DNA of 64,000 nt from Azospirillum humicireducens. Its GTDB lineage: Bacteria; Pseudomonadota; Alphaproteobacteria; Azospirillales; Azospirillaceae. Under the pieces are notes generated by a model. That model did not search any database. It worked only from the letters and a program-made list of their open reading frames with translations, and was not told the DNA's origin. Below, one piece after another: positions 9,775 through 17,422 of this stretch (positions are counted from its first letter, which is position 1; every line of letters starts with the position of its first letter). The stretch covers positions 1-64,000 of the forward strand of contig NZ_CP028904.1 of NCBI RefSeq assembly GCF_001639105.2, written 5' to 3'. Made by a program: the position numbers and the translations under genes.

Positions 9775-11277
9775 ATGTTCGACCTCAAGACAATCGTCGC
9801 CGTCCTGTTCTTCAACGCGCTGATGCAATCGGTCGTGTGGACACTGATGTGGTTGTCCTTGCGCCGCTTTGCCGCGTTGAAGTTCGTCGCCGGCGGGCTG
9901 CTGCTGGTCGCCATCGGCCTTTTCCTGTTCATGCAGCGGGAAACGCCCCCCGAGCCCTGGCGCGTCATTCTCGACAATCTGCTGATCAAGGCCGGTCTTC
10001 TGATGCTCGCCGACGCGCTGGCACGTTTTCTGGGACAGCCGCGCTATCCCCGGCTCGCTGTGGCGTGGTTCGGTCTCCACGCGGCGATCTGGAGCACCGC
10101 GGTCATTCTCACCCCGAGCGATCTCGGCCCGCGCGTCCTGTCGGCGGTGATCTACACCTCCGTCGTCATGCTCTTCATGTGCGCGACCCTGATGCGCGAC
10201 CGCAGCCAGCCGAGGGCGTTGCGCTGGATCACCATCGGCATTCTGGTGGAATACATCGTGGCGATCAGCGGCGTGTACCTGATGGGAGTCACCCTGCGAT
10301 CCGGCGGCACGGCCGAGACGGCGGTCCTGACGAACGGCGATGGTTGGTTCTTCCTGCAGGCGAACCTGTTCCTGATGGCCTATTTCGGCTGCATGCTGTT
10401 CATGGTCAGCAACCGATTGGCCGTCGATCTGAGGATGCAGAACCACGCCCTTGCCCAGGAAGTCCAACGGCGGCGCGAACTGGAGGCGGAACTGTCCGCC
10501 AGCCTGGAGGCCGAGATGGCGCTGCGCAAGGATCAGGAACAGTTCATCCGCATGGTCGGGCATGAATTCCGCACCCCGCTGGCGATCATCAAGCGGGCAA
10601 CGGAGATGACCGGCCTGATGCTGCCCAATCCCCCTGCCGGCGTGACCGAGCGTCTGGGATGGATCGACGATGCGGTCAGCCGGCTGATCACCCTCATCGA
10701 CCGGTTCCTGGTGATCGACAGCCGGGATGGCGGGGTGCTGCAGATCGAGGACATCGACGTCAACGCCATGCTGGAGGATGTCGACCGCCATTTCGAGGCG
10801 TTGGGGATGGCCCCGCGGCTGCGGGTCGAGCCCTATCCGGGCACGTTGATCTACCGCGGCGATCCCGACATGCTGCTGACGGTGATGATCAATCTCGTGG
10901 ACAACGCGCTCAAATATTCTCCGCCGGACAGCGTCGTCGATGTCCGGGTGTCGAGCATCGACTCTGCCATTCTGCTGATGGTGACAGACGCTGGCATCGG
11001 AATCCCCGAGGAGGAGAAGGGCCGGATCGGAAGCCGTTTCTATCGCGCGTCCAACACCCGCGCGGCGACCGGCACCGGCCTGGGGCTGTACAACAGCCGC
11101 CGGCTCCTGGCCTATCACAACGGGACGCTCACGCTGGCCCGGCGCCAAGTCGCCTCCGGGGGCGACCCCAAGGGCGACCGCAGGAACGGTGGCGCGGGAA
11201 CGGTCGCCACGGTCAGGCTACCGCTGCCCGGCCCGAACGCCGCCATGGACAGTGCGCGAAAGGTCGATGCACCATGA
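9775..11277 (+). CDS. Membrane-bound sensor histidine kinase
   Basis: A 500-residue kinase. The frame is open from 9592, but ATG 9775 (MFDLKTIVAVLFFNAL) starts a clean hydrophobic segment; its ribosome site is weak. Residues 1 to about 215 contain roughly six or seven membrane spans with short loops and no large periplasmic domain, so the signal may be sensed in or at the membrane. A coiled linker (ALAQEVQRRRELEAELSASL) leads to the HisKA H-box VGHEFRTPLAI near residue 262. Then come the N-box (MINLVDNALKYSP), G1 (VTDAGIGIPEEE) and G2 (GTGLGLYNS). All catalytic motifs look intact. The stop overlaps the response-regulator start by four bases, so the two are a cognate pair. Lying 100 bases after the adhesin genes, the pair may control them; this is inference. 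Confidence 0.9.
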   Translation: MFDLKTIVAVLFFNALMQSVVWTLMWLSLRRFAALKFVAGGLLLVAIGLFLFMQRETPPEPWRVILDNLLIKAGLLMLADALARFLGQPRYPRLAVAWFGLHAAIWSTAVILTPSDLGPRVLSAVIYTSVVMLFMCATLMRDRSQPRALRWITIGILVEYIVAISGVYLMGVTLRSGGTAETAVLTNGDGWFFLQANLFLMAYFGCMLFMVSNRLAVDLRMQNHALAQEVQRRRELEAELSASLEAEMALRKDQEQFIRMVGHEFRTPLAIIKRATEMTGLMLPNPPAGVTERLGWIDDAVSRLITLIDRFLVIDSRDGGVLQIEDIDVNAMLEDVDRHFEALGMAPRLRVEPYPGTLIYRGDPDMLLTVMINLVDNALKYSPPDSVVDVRVSSIDSAILLMVTDAGIGIPEEEKGRIGSRFYRASNTRAATGTGLGLYNSRRLLAYHNGTLTLARRQVASGGDPKGDRRNGGAGTVATVRLPLPGPNAAMDSARKVDAP

Positions 11278-11972
11278 GCTGGATTCTGGTGGTGGAGGAT
11301 GAGCCGGCACTGCGCGCCGATCTCGTGACGTATCTCGGCATGCGGGGCTTCACCGCGGAGGGGGCGGGGTCCGCCGCCGCCATGGCGGAGCTGATGGCGA
11401 CGCGACCGGATCCGGCCGTGGTGATCCTCGACATCGGCCTGCCCGACGGCGACGGGCGGGAAATCGCGCGCCGGCTGCGCGCAGAGCGCACCTGCGCGAT
11501 CATCATGCTGACCGCCCTCAGCGAAGCCGACGAGCGGGTGCGCGGCTATGACAGCGGTGCCGACATCTACATGGTCAAGCACACCTCGTTGCGGGAGATC
11601 GAGGCGGCGATCAACAGCCTGCTCCGCCGGATCCAGGAACCATCTCACCGGACGCAGCAGTCCCCCCCCCGACCCTGGGTCCTCCACCGGCCGAGCTGGA
11701 GCCTGATCGCTCCCGATCTCAGCGCGGTGAAGCTGACCGCCACCGAGGTGGCGTTTCTGACCGTGCTGATGAACACCATCAACGAGACCTGCCTGCGCGA
11801 CGACCTGGTCCACGCCATGGCCCGCCGCTATACCACCTTCGACAATCGCCACCTCGACGCGGTGGTCAGCCGCCTGCGGCGCAAGATCGCCAAATCCACC
11901 GATCTTCCCTCGCCGATCAAGGTGATCTATGGCACCGGCTATGCCTTCACCAGCCCTGGACGGATCGACTGA
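11274..11972 (+). CDS. OmpR-family response regulator
   Basis: A 232-residue regulator coupled to the kinase by an ATGA overlap. The receiver domain (about residues 1-118) has the acidic pair VVEDEPAL, the phospho-acceptor aspartate in VVILDIGLPDGDG, the switch threonine in MLTALSEADE and the conserved lysine in YMVKHTSL, where the usual proline after lysine is histidine. The C-terminus is a winged-helix DNA-binding domain of the Trans_reg_C type, with KLTATEVAFLTVL and the typical ending VVSRLRRKI...KVIYGTGYAF. Open frames reach back to 10659 in this phase, but they overlap the kinase and lack a receiver start. Targets are unknown; the upstream secretion genes are candidates. Confidence 0.92.
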   Translation: MSWILVVEDEPALRADLVTYLGMRGFTAEGAGSAAAMAELMATRPDPAVVILDIGLPDGDGREIARRLRAERTCAIIMLTALSEADERVRGYDSGADIYMVKHTSLREIEAAINSLLRRIQEPSHRTQQSPPRPWVLHRPSWSLIAPDLSAVKLTATEVAFLTVLMNTINETCLRDDLVHAMARRYTTFDNRHLDAVVSRLRRKIAKSTDLPSPIKVIYGTGYAFTSPGRID

Positions 11973-12062
11973 GATGATGTGCATGCTCCCCTTTCCTCGG
12001 CATCGGAGTATGCCGGGATGCGGTGTTTGTCTGACATTGCAGTGGAGGGCAGTGTGGCCGAG

Positions 12063-12686
12063 GGCTCTGTTGCAAAGTTGGCAGGAAGGCGGCGAAATGG
12101 CTGGATGCTGTTGGGAGCCAATCCGTGTCGGGCTTCACGGGGCGCCACTTCGAGGGTGAGATCCTGCTGTGTGGGGTGCGCTGGGACTGCCGGTACGGCG
12201 TCAGCTGCCGTGATCTCGAGCAGATGACGGCCGAGCGCGGCGTCGCCGTCGATCAATCAACGATCTACCGCTGGGTGCAGAAGGACGCCCCGGAGATCGA
12301 GACGCGGCCACGCTGGCAGCGGTACTGCCCCCGATCAACCAGCTGGCAGGTCGACGAGACCTACGTCAAGGTGGGCGGCAAGTGGGCCTACCTGTACCGG
12401 GCCGTCGACAAGCATGGCGACACCATCGACTTCTCCCTCTCTCCCTCGCGCGACACCGCCGCCGCCAAGCGCTTCCTGTCCAAGGCGCTGAACGGTCTGA
12501 AGGCGTGGGAGACGCCGACGGCCATCAACACCGACAAGGCGCCAACCTATGGGCCGGCCCTGGCGGAACTGGAGGCCGAGGCCGTGCAGTTCATCAGCCG
12601 ACAGCTCGAACTCCAGGACGCACAGCGTCGGCGGTGATGTCCATATCCATCATCTCCCGCCTGCCGGCCAACTTTGCAACAGAGCC
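12063..12686 (+). mobile_element. Internally deleted IS6-family insertion sequence
   Basis: The ends are inverted repeats: GGCTCTGTTGCAAAGTTGGC at the left (12063-12082) and its exact complement at the right (12667-12686). This is the typical IS6/IS26-group terminus. The element is only 624 bp, against about 0.8 kb for intact members, and its transposase lacks the C-terminal third. The eight bases flanking each end (TGGCCGAG and CTTGGTCT) differ, so there is no target duplication; a deletion or recombination at one end is likely. The right end is joined to a fragment of an IS3-type transposase gene. Confidence 0.88.
12125..12637 (+). pseudogene. C-terminally truncated IS6-family transposase
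   Basis: About 170 residues from GTG 12125. The N-terminal zinc-ribbon/HTH part (GRHFEGEILLCGVRWDCRYG, then STIYRWVQKDAPEIE) and the first two catalytic aspartates of the DDE triad (WQVDETYVKVGGKWAYLYRA and AINTDKAPTYGPAL) are clear. After AELEAEAVQF the sequence leaves the family: the segment that normally carries the catalytic glutamate (E-x-DHG-x-LKRL) is missing, replaced by a short unrelated tail. It should be inactive in cis, though the ends could still be recognised by an intact transposase elsewhere. Confidence 0.85.
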
Positions 12687-12687
12687 C

Positions 12688-12830
12688 TTGGTCTTCCAGG
12701 TGCAGAAGGTCGCCTCGCTGACCCCGTGCCGGCGGTACATGTCCGCCGTTTTCTGCCCGGCCTCCTGCTCCTTCAGGATGCCGATGATTTGCTCCTCGCT
12801 GAACCGGCTGCGTCTCGTGTGTCCGTCTTC
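12688..12830 (-). pseudogene. Fragment of an IS3-type transposase subunit A gene
   Basis: Read on the minus strand, this stretch encodes RRSRFSEEQIIGILKEQEAG, then TADMYRRHGVSEATFCTWKTK. This is the N-terminal helix-turn-helix of the OrfA subunit typical of IS3-family elements. It is cut at its C-terminal side exactly where the IS6-type element ends (12686/12687), and no OrfB is present. The bases up to about 12893 probably hold the rest of this element's left end, but I could not identify its inverted repeat. Confidence 0.75.
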
Positions 12831-12893
12831 TCTCGATGACGGACTCTACCCAGTCCTGGAGGAGTTTTCGGGTCTCGGGTCAGAGGCCGTCGA

Positions 12894-13682
12894 TCATTCC
12901 CCGATGATCGCAACAGCACGTGTCCAACCCGCAGATGCACCGCGGATCTTGTGGGGAAAGCAGGACATCATGAAGCCGAAAGGCGGCAGGGCTTCCAGAT
13001 TGTGCAGCTTCTCCAGATGGCAATAGCCGATGTCGCGCCCGGCCTTGTGCCCTTCCCAGATCAGACTCTTGTCGCCGGTCTCGACATATTTCTTCGCGGT
13101 GTAGGAGAAGGGGGCGTCCCAGCTCCAGCCATCGGTGCCGGTCACCCGCACACCGCGTTCGAGAAGGTACATCGTCGCCTCATAGCCCATGCCGCAGCCG
13201 GCGTTGATGAAGTCATCATGGCCGTAGCGCGAGCCGGCGCGGGTGTTGACCAGCACGATCTCCAGCGGTTGCAGCGTATGGCCGATGCGGGCGAGTTCTG
13301 CCTCCACCTCCGCCGCGGTGACGACATGGCCGTCGGGCAGGTGGCGGAAATCCAGCTTCACACCGGGTTGGAAACACCAGTCCAGCGGTACCTCGTCGAT
13401 GGTGATCGACCGGCGCGGCTCGCCCAGCTTGGCGTCCATCGTCGGATGGAAATGGTAGGGCGCATCGAGATGCGTGCCGTTGTGGGTGGTCAGCCTCACC
13501 CATTCCGCCGCCGCCGCCTTGCCATCCGGCAGATCCTCGCCCTTCAGGCCTGGGATCAGCCGCTCGAAGGTCGCGACTGACTCGTCATGCGTCTCATATT
13601 CGATCGTCGGGCGCAGGCCCGGGGGATCCGAAAAGACATCGTTTTCAAGATAAATGGAAAGATCGATCAGACGGCGAGCCAT
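12894..13682 (-). CDS. Cyclase-family metal-dependent hydrolase (kynurenine formamidase-like)
   Basis: A 262-residue protein of the cyclase superfamily (Pfam PF04199), whose members hydrolyse amide, lactone or ring C-N bonds using a divalent metal. The metal-binding signature HxGTHxDxPxH is present as THNGTHLDAPYHFHP. The start at 13682 (MARRLIDLSIYLE) follows a strong GGGGAGGA site; the frame stays open for another 320 codons upstream, but that stretch is antisense to the LysR gene. It is divergent from that LysR gene and shares its palindromic promoter region, so control by that regulator is likely. In this catabolic context it may open a lactone or amide intermediate; isatin hydrolase and formamidase activities are alternatives. 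Confidence 0.85.
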   Translation of the reverse strand: MARRLIDLSIYLENDVFSDPPGLRPTIEYETHDESVATFERLIPGLKGEDLPDGKAAAAEWVRLTTHNGTHLDAPYHFHPTMDAKLGEPRRSITIDEVPLDWCFQPGVKLDFRHLPDGHVVTAAEVEAELARIGHTLQPLEIVLVNTRAGSRYGHDDFINAGCGMGYEATMYLLERGVRVTGTDGWSWDAPFSYTAKKYVETGDKSLIWEGHKAGRDIGYCHLEKLHNLEALPPFGFMMSCFPHKIRGASAGWTRAVAIIGE

Positions 13683-13742
13683 GGCTGGTCCTCCCCATGG
13701 GTGATTTTCTGAGCCTAACCACCCGGTTTCACTTGAGAAATT

Positions 13743-13764
13743 GATTGTCATGATCATGACAATC
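13743..13764. promoter_or_regulatory. Perfect 22-bp palindrome, probable LysR operator
   Basis: Between the divergent cyclase and LysR genes lies a perfect palindrome whose half is GATTGTCATGA, centred between 13753 and 13754. It fits the T-N11-A dyad pattern of LysR-type binding sites and lies about 50-60 bases from both start codons, the usual place for an auto-regulated divergent operator. A further ATCGAT lies at about 13787-13792. Confidence 0.65.
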
Positions 13765-13811
13765 GGCGATACAGATGATCTGTTCCTATCGATTGCGCCG
13801 GCAGTGACCGC

Positions 13812-14726
13812 ATGAATTTCAACCGTTTGGATCTGAACCTGCTGGTCGCCCTCGACGCCCTGCTGGAGGAACAGAGCATCACGCGCGCCGGCGAACGGCT
13901 GCATCTCAGCCAGTCGGCGATGAGCGGGGCGCTGGCCCGGCTGCGCGACTATTTCGGCGACGAGCTGCTGGTTTCGGTCCGGCGCAAGATGGTGCCGACC
14001 CCCCTGGCAGAGCTGCTGCGCCCCCGCATCCGCGCCATCCTGCTGGACATCCAGGCGACGCTGGAAACCCGGCTGGACTTCGATCCCGCCAGCGCCAAGC
14101 GCCATTTCCGCATCATTGCGTCCGACTATGTGCTGGCGGTGCTGGGCATTCCCGCCGTCACAAAGCTGTCGAAGCTCGCCCCCGGCATCACCTGCGAGTT
14201 CCTGTCGCAATATGCGCAGCCGACCGATCTGCTGGAACGCGGCGAGGCCGATTTCCTGATCATGCCGCACCCCTACCTGTCGCCCGACCACCCGTCGCGG
14301 CAGCTGTTCGAGGACGATTACGTCTGCGTCGTCTGGAAGGACAACGAGCTGGTCGGCGACAGCCTGACCGAGGCGGAGTATCTGGCGCTCGGACACATCA
14401 CCACCCGGTTCGGCAACACAAGGCGCATGCCCTCCTTCGAGGAATGGTTCGTCTCCAACGGTGGCCGTGCCCGCCGGCTGGAGGTCGTGACGTACGATTT
14501 CAACTCCGCCATCCAGCTGGTGATCGGCACCCAGAGGGTGGTAACGGCCCACCGCCGGCTGGCAGACCGGCAGGCCCGCTTCCTGCCAATCCGCCTGGTG
14601 CCGTTGCCGTTGCCGATGCCCAGGCTGGCCGAGCATCTGCAATGGCACCAGTATCAGGACAGAGATCCGGCCAACCGCTGGATGCGCGACCTGCTCGCCT
14701 CCTGCGCCGAACGGCCGGACGGCTGA
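13812..14726 (+). CDS. NodD/FdeR-like LysR-family transcriptional regulator
   Basis: A 304-residue LysR regulator. The N-terminal winged helix is MNFNRLDLNLLVALDALLEE...LHLSQSAMSGALARLRDYFGD. The effector domain is strikingly NodD-like: GEADFLIMPHPYLSPDHPS, LGHITTRFG...SFEEWFVSN and ending LQWHQYQDRDPANRWMRDLL. NodD and its catabolic relative FdeR respond to flavonoids, so this protein may sense a flavonoid or related phenolic; that is inference from family resemblance. It is divergent from the cyclase gene and convergent with the cupin gene that ends the left catabolic operon. It probably activates the adjacent genes and regulates itself through the palindrome at 13743-13764. Confidence 0.9.
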   Translation: MNFNRLDLNLLVALDALLEEQSITRAGERLHLSQSAMSGALARLRDYFGDELLVSVRRKMVPTPLAELLRPRIRAILLDIQATLETRLDFDPASAKRHFRIIASDYVLAVLGIPAVTKLSKLAPGITCEFLSQYAQPTDLLERGEADFLIMPHPYLSPDHPSRQLFEDDYVCVVWKDNELVGDSLTEAEYLALGHITTRFGNTRRMPSFEEWFVSNGGRARRLEVVTYDFNSAIQLVIGTQRVVTAHRRLADRQARFLPIRLVPLPLPMPRLAEHLQWHQYQDRDPANRWMRDLLASCAERPDG

Positions 14727-14744
14727 TCCGGCCGGCGCGCCCGA

Positions 14745-15263
14745 TCACGGCATCAGGTGCAGGTCGGGCAGCTTCGCGCGCAGCTCCTCGCTGAACTCGC
14801 CGTGCAGCAGCACGAAGGCCATGCGGGCGATGCGGTCGGAGCGGTTTTCCCACGCATGGTCCGTGCCGCGCTGGACCACCACGTCGCCGGCCCTCAGAGT
14901 GACCTCGCTGTCGGTCAGGATCAGCACCATCTCGCCCTCCAGCACGATGCCGTAATCCACCGTGCTGGTGCGGTGCATCGGGCTGCGCACCCCGCCGCCG
15001 CCGGCCGGGAGGAAGTCGATGATGCGGATGGCGCTGCCGCCTTCTTGGGGGTGGATGGCCGGGCGGTCGCTGGTCGGTTCTTCCGCCTCGACCGAGGTGA
15101 TCGGCGCCGGGCTGCGGCCGGTGCCCCAGATCTCGTAGAAGCGGGCACCCGGCAGGGTCCGGCTGTGCGGCGGCGCTTCCACCGCCAGCGCGACGGAGGC
15201 GCCGGCGGCATCATGGCCGGTGACGATGCGGCGGCCCTGATAGGGGCTGTCTTCCTGGCTCAC
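14745..15263 (-). CDS. Cupin-domain protein
   Basis: A 172-residue single-domain cupin, last gene of the left catabolic operon. GTG start at 15263 with GGGAG upstream. The C-terminal barrel carries HRTSTVDYGIVLEGEMVLIL and later GDVVVQRGTDHAWENRSD, the two cupin motifs; the first motif has only one clear histidine, so metal binding is uncertain. Small cupins are common in ring-cleavage clusters, where they act as isomerases or dioxygenase-like enzymes, or are uncharacterised. Its exact reaction cannot be read from sequence. It starts 14 bases after the hydrolase stop. Confidence 0.75.
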   Translation of the reverse strand: MSQEDSPYQGRRIVTGHDAAGASVALAVEAPPHSRTLPGARFYEIWGTGRSPAPITSVEAEEPTSDRPAIHPQEGGSAIRIIDFLPAGGGGVRSPMHRTSTVDYGIVLEGEMVLILTDSEVTLRAGDVVVQRGTDHAWENRSDRIARMAFVLLHGEFSEELRAKLPDLHLMP

Positions 15264-15277
15264 GCTTGCGCTCCCAT

Positions 15278-16447
15278 TCAGGCCGTGCGGCCGCCGAGGG
15301 TCTCGGCCACCCAGTCGGCGATGTAGTTGGCGGCGTTGTCGCTGTTGTCGAAGCTGCTGTGCTGGATGCCGCCCTCGCGCGGGGTGAAGATCTTCAGCTC
15401 GCGCTTCGGGCTGTTGACCAGCTGCTCATAGCTGCGGTGGGCGTACTCCAGCGGGATCTGCTTGTCGGCCTCGCCATGGGTGACGAGGAAGGGCACACGG
15501 ATGCGGTCGAGCACGCCGTCGAGCGTCACCTTCTCGGCGATCGCCATGAACTCGTCCATGTCGCGGGCGCCCCAGACCCAGCGGACATGGTCCCAGTAAT
15601 GCGGCACCGGGCGTTCGCCCTCGCGGGCCAGCCGGCGCTTCTGCACCTCGCCCCAATTGTGGTTGGCGCCCCACACCACGCCCATGGCGAAGCGCGGTTC
15701 GAAGGCGACGGCGCGCGGGCAGTAATAGCCGCCGAGCGACACGCCCTCCAGCCCGATGCGCTTGGGATCGACGTCGGCCCGGCCCTCCAGCCAGTCGACC
15801 ACCCGGCTCGCCCAGGCCTCGCTGTCGTAGCGGGCGGTCATGCCGTGCAGGCGCAGCGCCTCGCCGGTGCCGGGCTGGTCGATGATCAGGGAGGCGATGC
15901 CGCGCTTGGCCAGCATGCGCGGCAGGCCGACGCGGTATTTCATCTCCTTGGTGCTGTCGAGGCCGTTGACCTGCACCAGGATCGGCGCCGGCCCCTCAAC
16001 GCCCTCTGCCACGCCCTCTGCCCGGACATAGAGGCCGGAGATGTGGGCGTCGCCATAGGGGATCTCGACCCGCTCGCAATTCTCCTTCGCCAGCCGGACT
16101 CCCTTGCGGAACACCTCCTGGAAGCGGGCGTAGAGGGCGGCGCGGCCGTCGCTGCCATGACCCTGCATCCGTTCCGCGGTGATCAGGTAGGTGGCGGCGC
16201 GGTTCAGCTTGTCGCCAGCCGACATCAGCCGTCCCTGCGCCTCGTCCTCCGCCGCCAGTTCGCAGAGCTTGTCGGCCATGGCGACCCAGGACTGCATGAA
16301 CAGGCGGGTGCCGGCGTCATCGCCCTGCTTCGACACGTCGAGCAGCGGCGCGCACATCTCCTCGATCTCGCCGATCTTGGCGCCCATCTCCAGCGCCAGA
16401 TCGACCGACAGATTCCAGACATAGTTGGTCGGGAAGTAACGGAACAT
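15278..16447 (-). CDS. Alpha/beta hydrolase similar to 2,6-dihydroxypseudooxynicotine C-C hydrolase
   Basis: A 389-residue two-part protein: a helical N-terminal domain (MFRYFPTNYVWNLSVDLALEMG onward, about residues 1-135) and a C-terminal alpha/beta-hydrolase fold. The nucleophile elbow is LEGVSLGGYY, an acid candidate lies in THGEADKQIPLEYA and a histidine in EGGIQHSSFDN. IDQPGTGEALRL matches the oxyanion/active-site loop of the DHPON-hydrolase/FrsA-like group. Those enzymes cleave a C-C bond in dihydroxy-aryl ketones, which suits cleavage of a polyphenol side chain or ring-fission product here. The substrate is unproved. ATG 16447 has AAGGGGA upstream; the gene lies between the SDR and cupin genes of one operon. 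Confidence 0.82.
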   Translation of the reverse strand: MFRYFPTNYVWNLSVDLALEMGAKIGEIEEMCAPLLDVSKQGDDAGTRLFMQSWVAMADKLCELAAEDEAQGRLMSAGDKLNRAATYLITAERMQGHGSDGRAALYARFQEVFRKGVRLAKENCERVEIPYGDAHISGLYVRAEGVAEGVEGPAPILVQVNGLDSTKEMKYRVGLPRMLAKRGIASLIIDQPGTGEALRLHGMTARYDSEAWASRVVDWLEGRADVDPKRIGLEGVSLGGYYCPRAVAFEPRFAMGVVWGANHNWGEVQKRRLAREGERPVPHYWDHVRWVWGARDMDEFMAIAEKVTLDGVLDRIRVPFLVTHGEADKQIPLEYAHRSYEQLVNSPKRELKIFTPREGGIQHSSFDNSDNAANYIADWVAETLGGRTA

Positions 16448-16465
16448 ACCCCATCCCCTTCTTGA

Positions 16466-17422
16466 TCATTTCATCGCGTTGCGGACCAGCGCGTCGGCCG
16501 ATCCGTCATGGCGAAATCCCAGCCGCTCCGCCGCCGTCGCCACCAGCGGCGGGAAGCTGCCGAAGACGGCCTCCAGCCCGGCGTCGGGGGCGTAGGCGAT
16601 GCGGTCGCGGCAGCCGGCGCCGAAGCGGCGGGCCAGCGCCTCCACCACCTCCGCGATGGTCAGGCGCAGGACCGGCAGCGGCCAGACGCGGCCCGCCTCC
16701 AACGCCCGCCCGTCGAGCCGCGCGGCATGCAGCAGATTGTCGACGCAGCAGTCCGCCGACATCCACCAGGCGACCGCCTGGGGCGACACCGGGCAGACAT
16801 AGGGTTCGCCCGCCGCCGCCGCCCACATCAGCTCGCTCATGAAGGCGGAGCGCAGCCCGGCGGAGGCGGCGCGCGGCCGGGCGACGATGCCGGGCAGCCG
16901 CAGCGCCCGGCCGTCGATGCGGCCGATGCGGCTGAGATCCTGCAACACCAGCTCCGCCGCCAGCTTGTGGGCGCCATAGCTCAGCACCGGGCGCGGCAGG
17001 GTCCGGTCATCCACCGGCGAGGGCAGCGGCGCGCCATAGACGGCGATGCTGCTGGCGAAGACGACGACCGGCGCGGCTTGTCCACCTGCGGAGCGGTGTC
17101 CCAGACGGTCGAACAGAGCGAGCGTCGCGTCGAGATTGACCCGCCGTCCGGCCTCGTAATCGGCCTCCGCCGCTCCGCCGGCCAGGCTGGCGAGGTGGAA
17201 CACGACGTCCCCGCCGCCATCCTTGAGTGCGGCGTCCAGCGTCTGGTCGTCACCGAAGCTGCCGTGATGGCGGCGCAGCCGGGCATTCTCCGGCACCCCG
17301 TTGAAGCCCAGGTCGATCAGGTCGATCCGCTCGATCGGCGCAGCCAAGGCTTCCTCTTCGAGCAGCCGGGCGACCAGCCGCCGCCCGACGAAACCGCCGG
17401 CGCCGGTGATGAGGATTTTCAT
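16466..17422 (-). CDS. NAD-dependent SDR resembling D-erythronate dehydrogenase
   Basis: A 318-residue extended short-chain dehydrogenase/epimerase. It begins MKILITGAGGFVGRRLVARL (GxxGxxG nucleotide site), has FHLASLAGG and the catalytic YxxxK in LSYGAHKLAAEL. Overall pattern (GRALRLPGIVARP, DNLLHAARLDGRAL, SADALVRNAMK) is close to the DenD group acting on four-carbon sugar acids rather than to nucleotide-sugar epimerases. Its presence in an aromatic operon suggests oxidation of a small hydroxy-acid or hydroxyl-bearing intermediate. The start at 17422 overlaps the FAH gene stop by four bases (ATGA). The frame is open further upstream, but that would overlap the FAH gene. Confidence 0.78.
   Translation of the reverse strand: MKILITGAGGFVGRRLVARLLEEEALAAPIERIDLIDLGFNGVPENARLRRHHGSFGDDQTLDAALKDGGGDVVFHLASLAGGAAEADYEAGRRVNLDATLALFDRLGHRSAGGQAAPVVVFASSIAVYGAPLPSPVDDRTLPRPVLSYGAHKLAAELVLQDLSRIGRIDGRALRLPGIVARPRAASAGLRSAFMSELMWAAAAGEPYVCPVSPQAVAWWMSADCCVDNLLHAARLDGRALEAGRVWPLPVLRLTIAEVVEALARRFGAGCRDRIAYAPDAGLEAVFGSFPPLVATAAERLGFRHDGSADALVRNAMK

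Noticed and set aside
13683-14648. The long N-terminal extension of the cyclase frame.
   Set aside because: It is antisense to the LysR gene, and the true start at 13682 has a strong ribosome site and the family-typical N-terminus.
15266-16465. A 399-codon + strand frame opposite the alpha/beta hydrolase.
   Set aside because: No recognisable motif; the opposite strand has a full catalytic triad and fits the operon.
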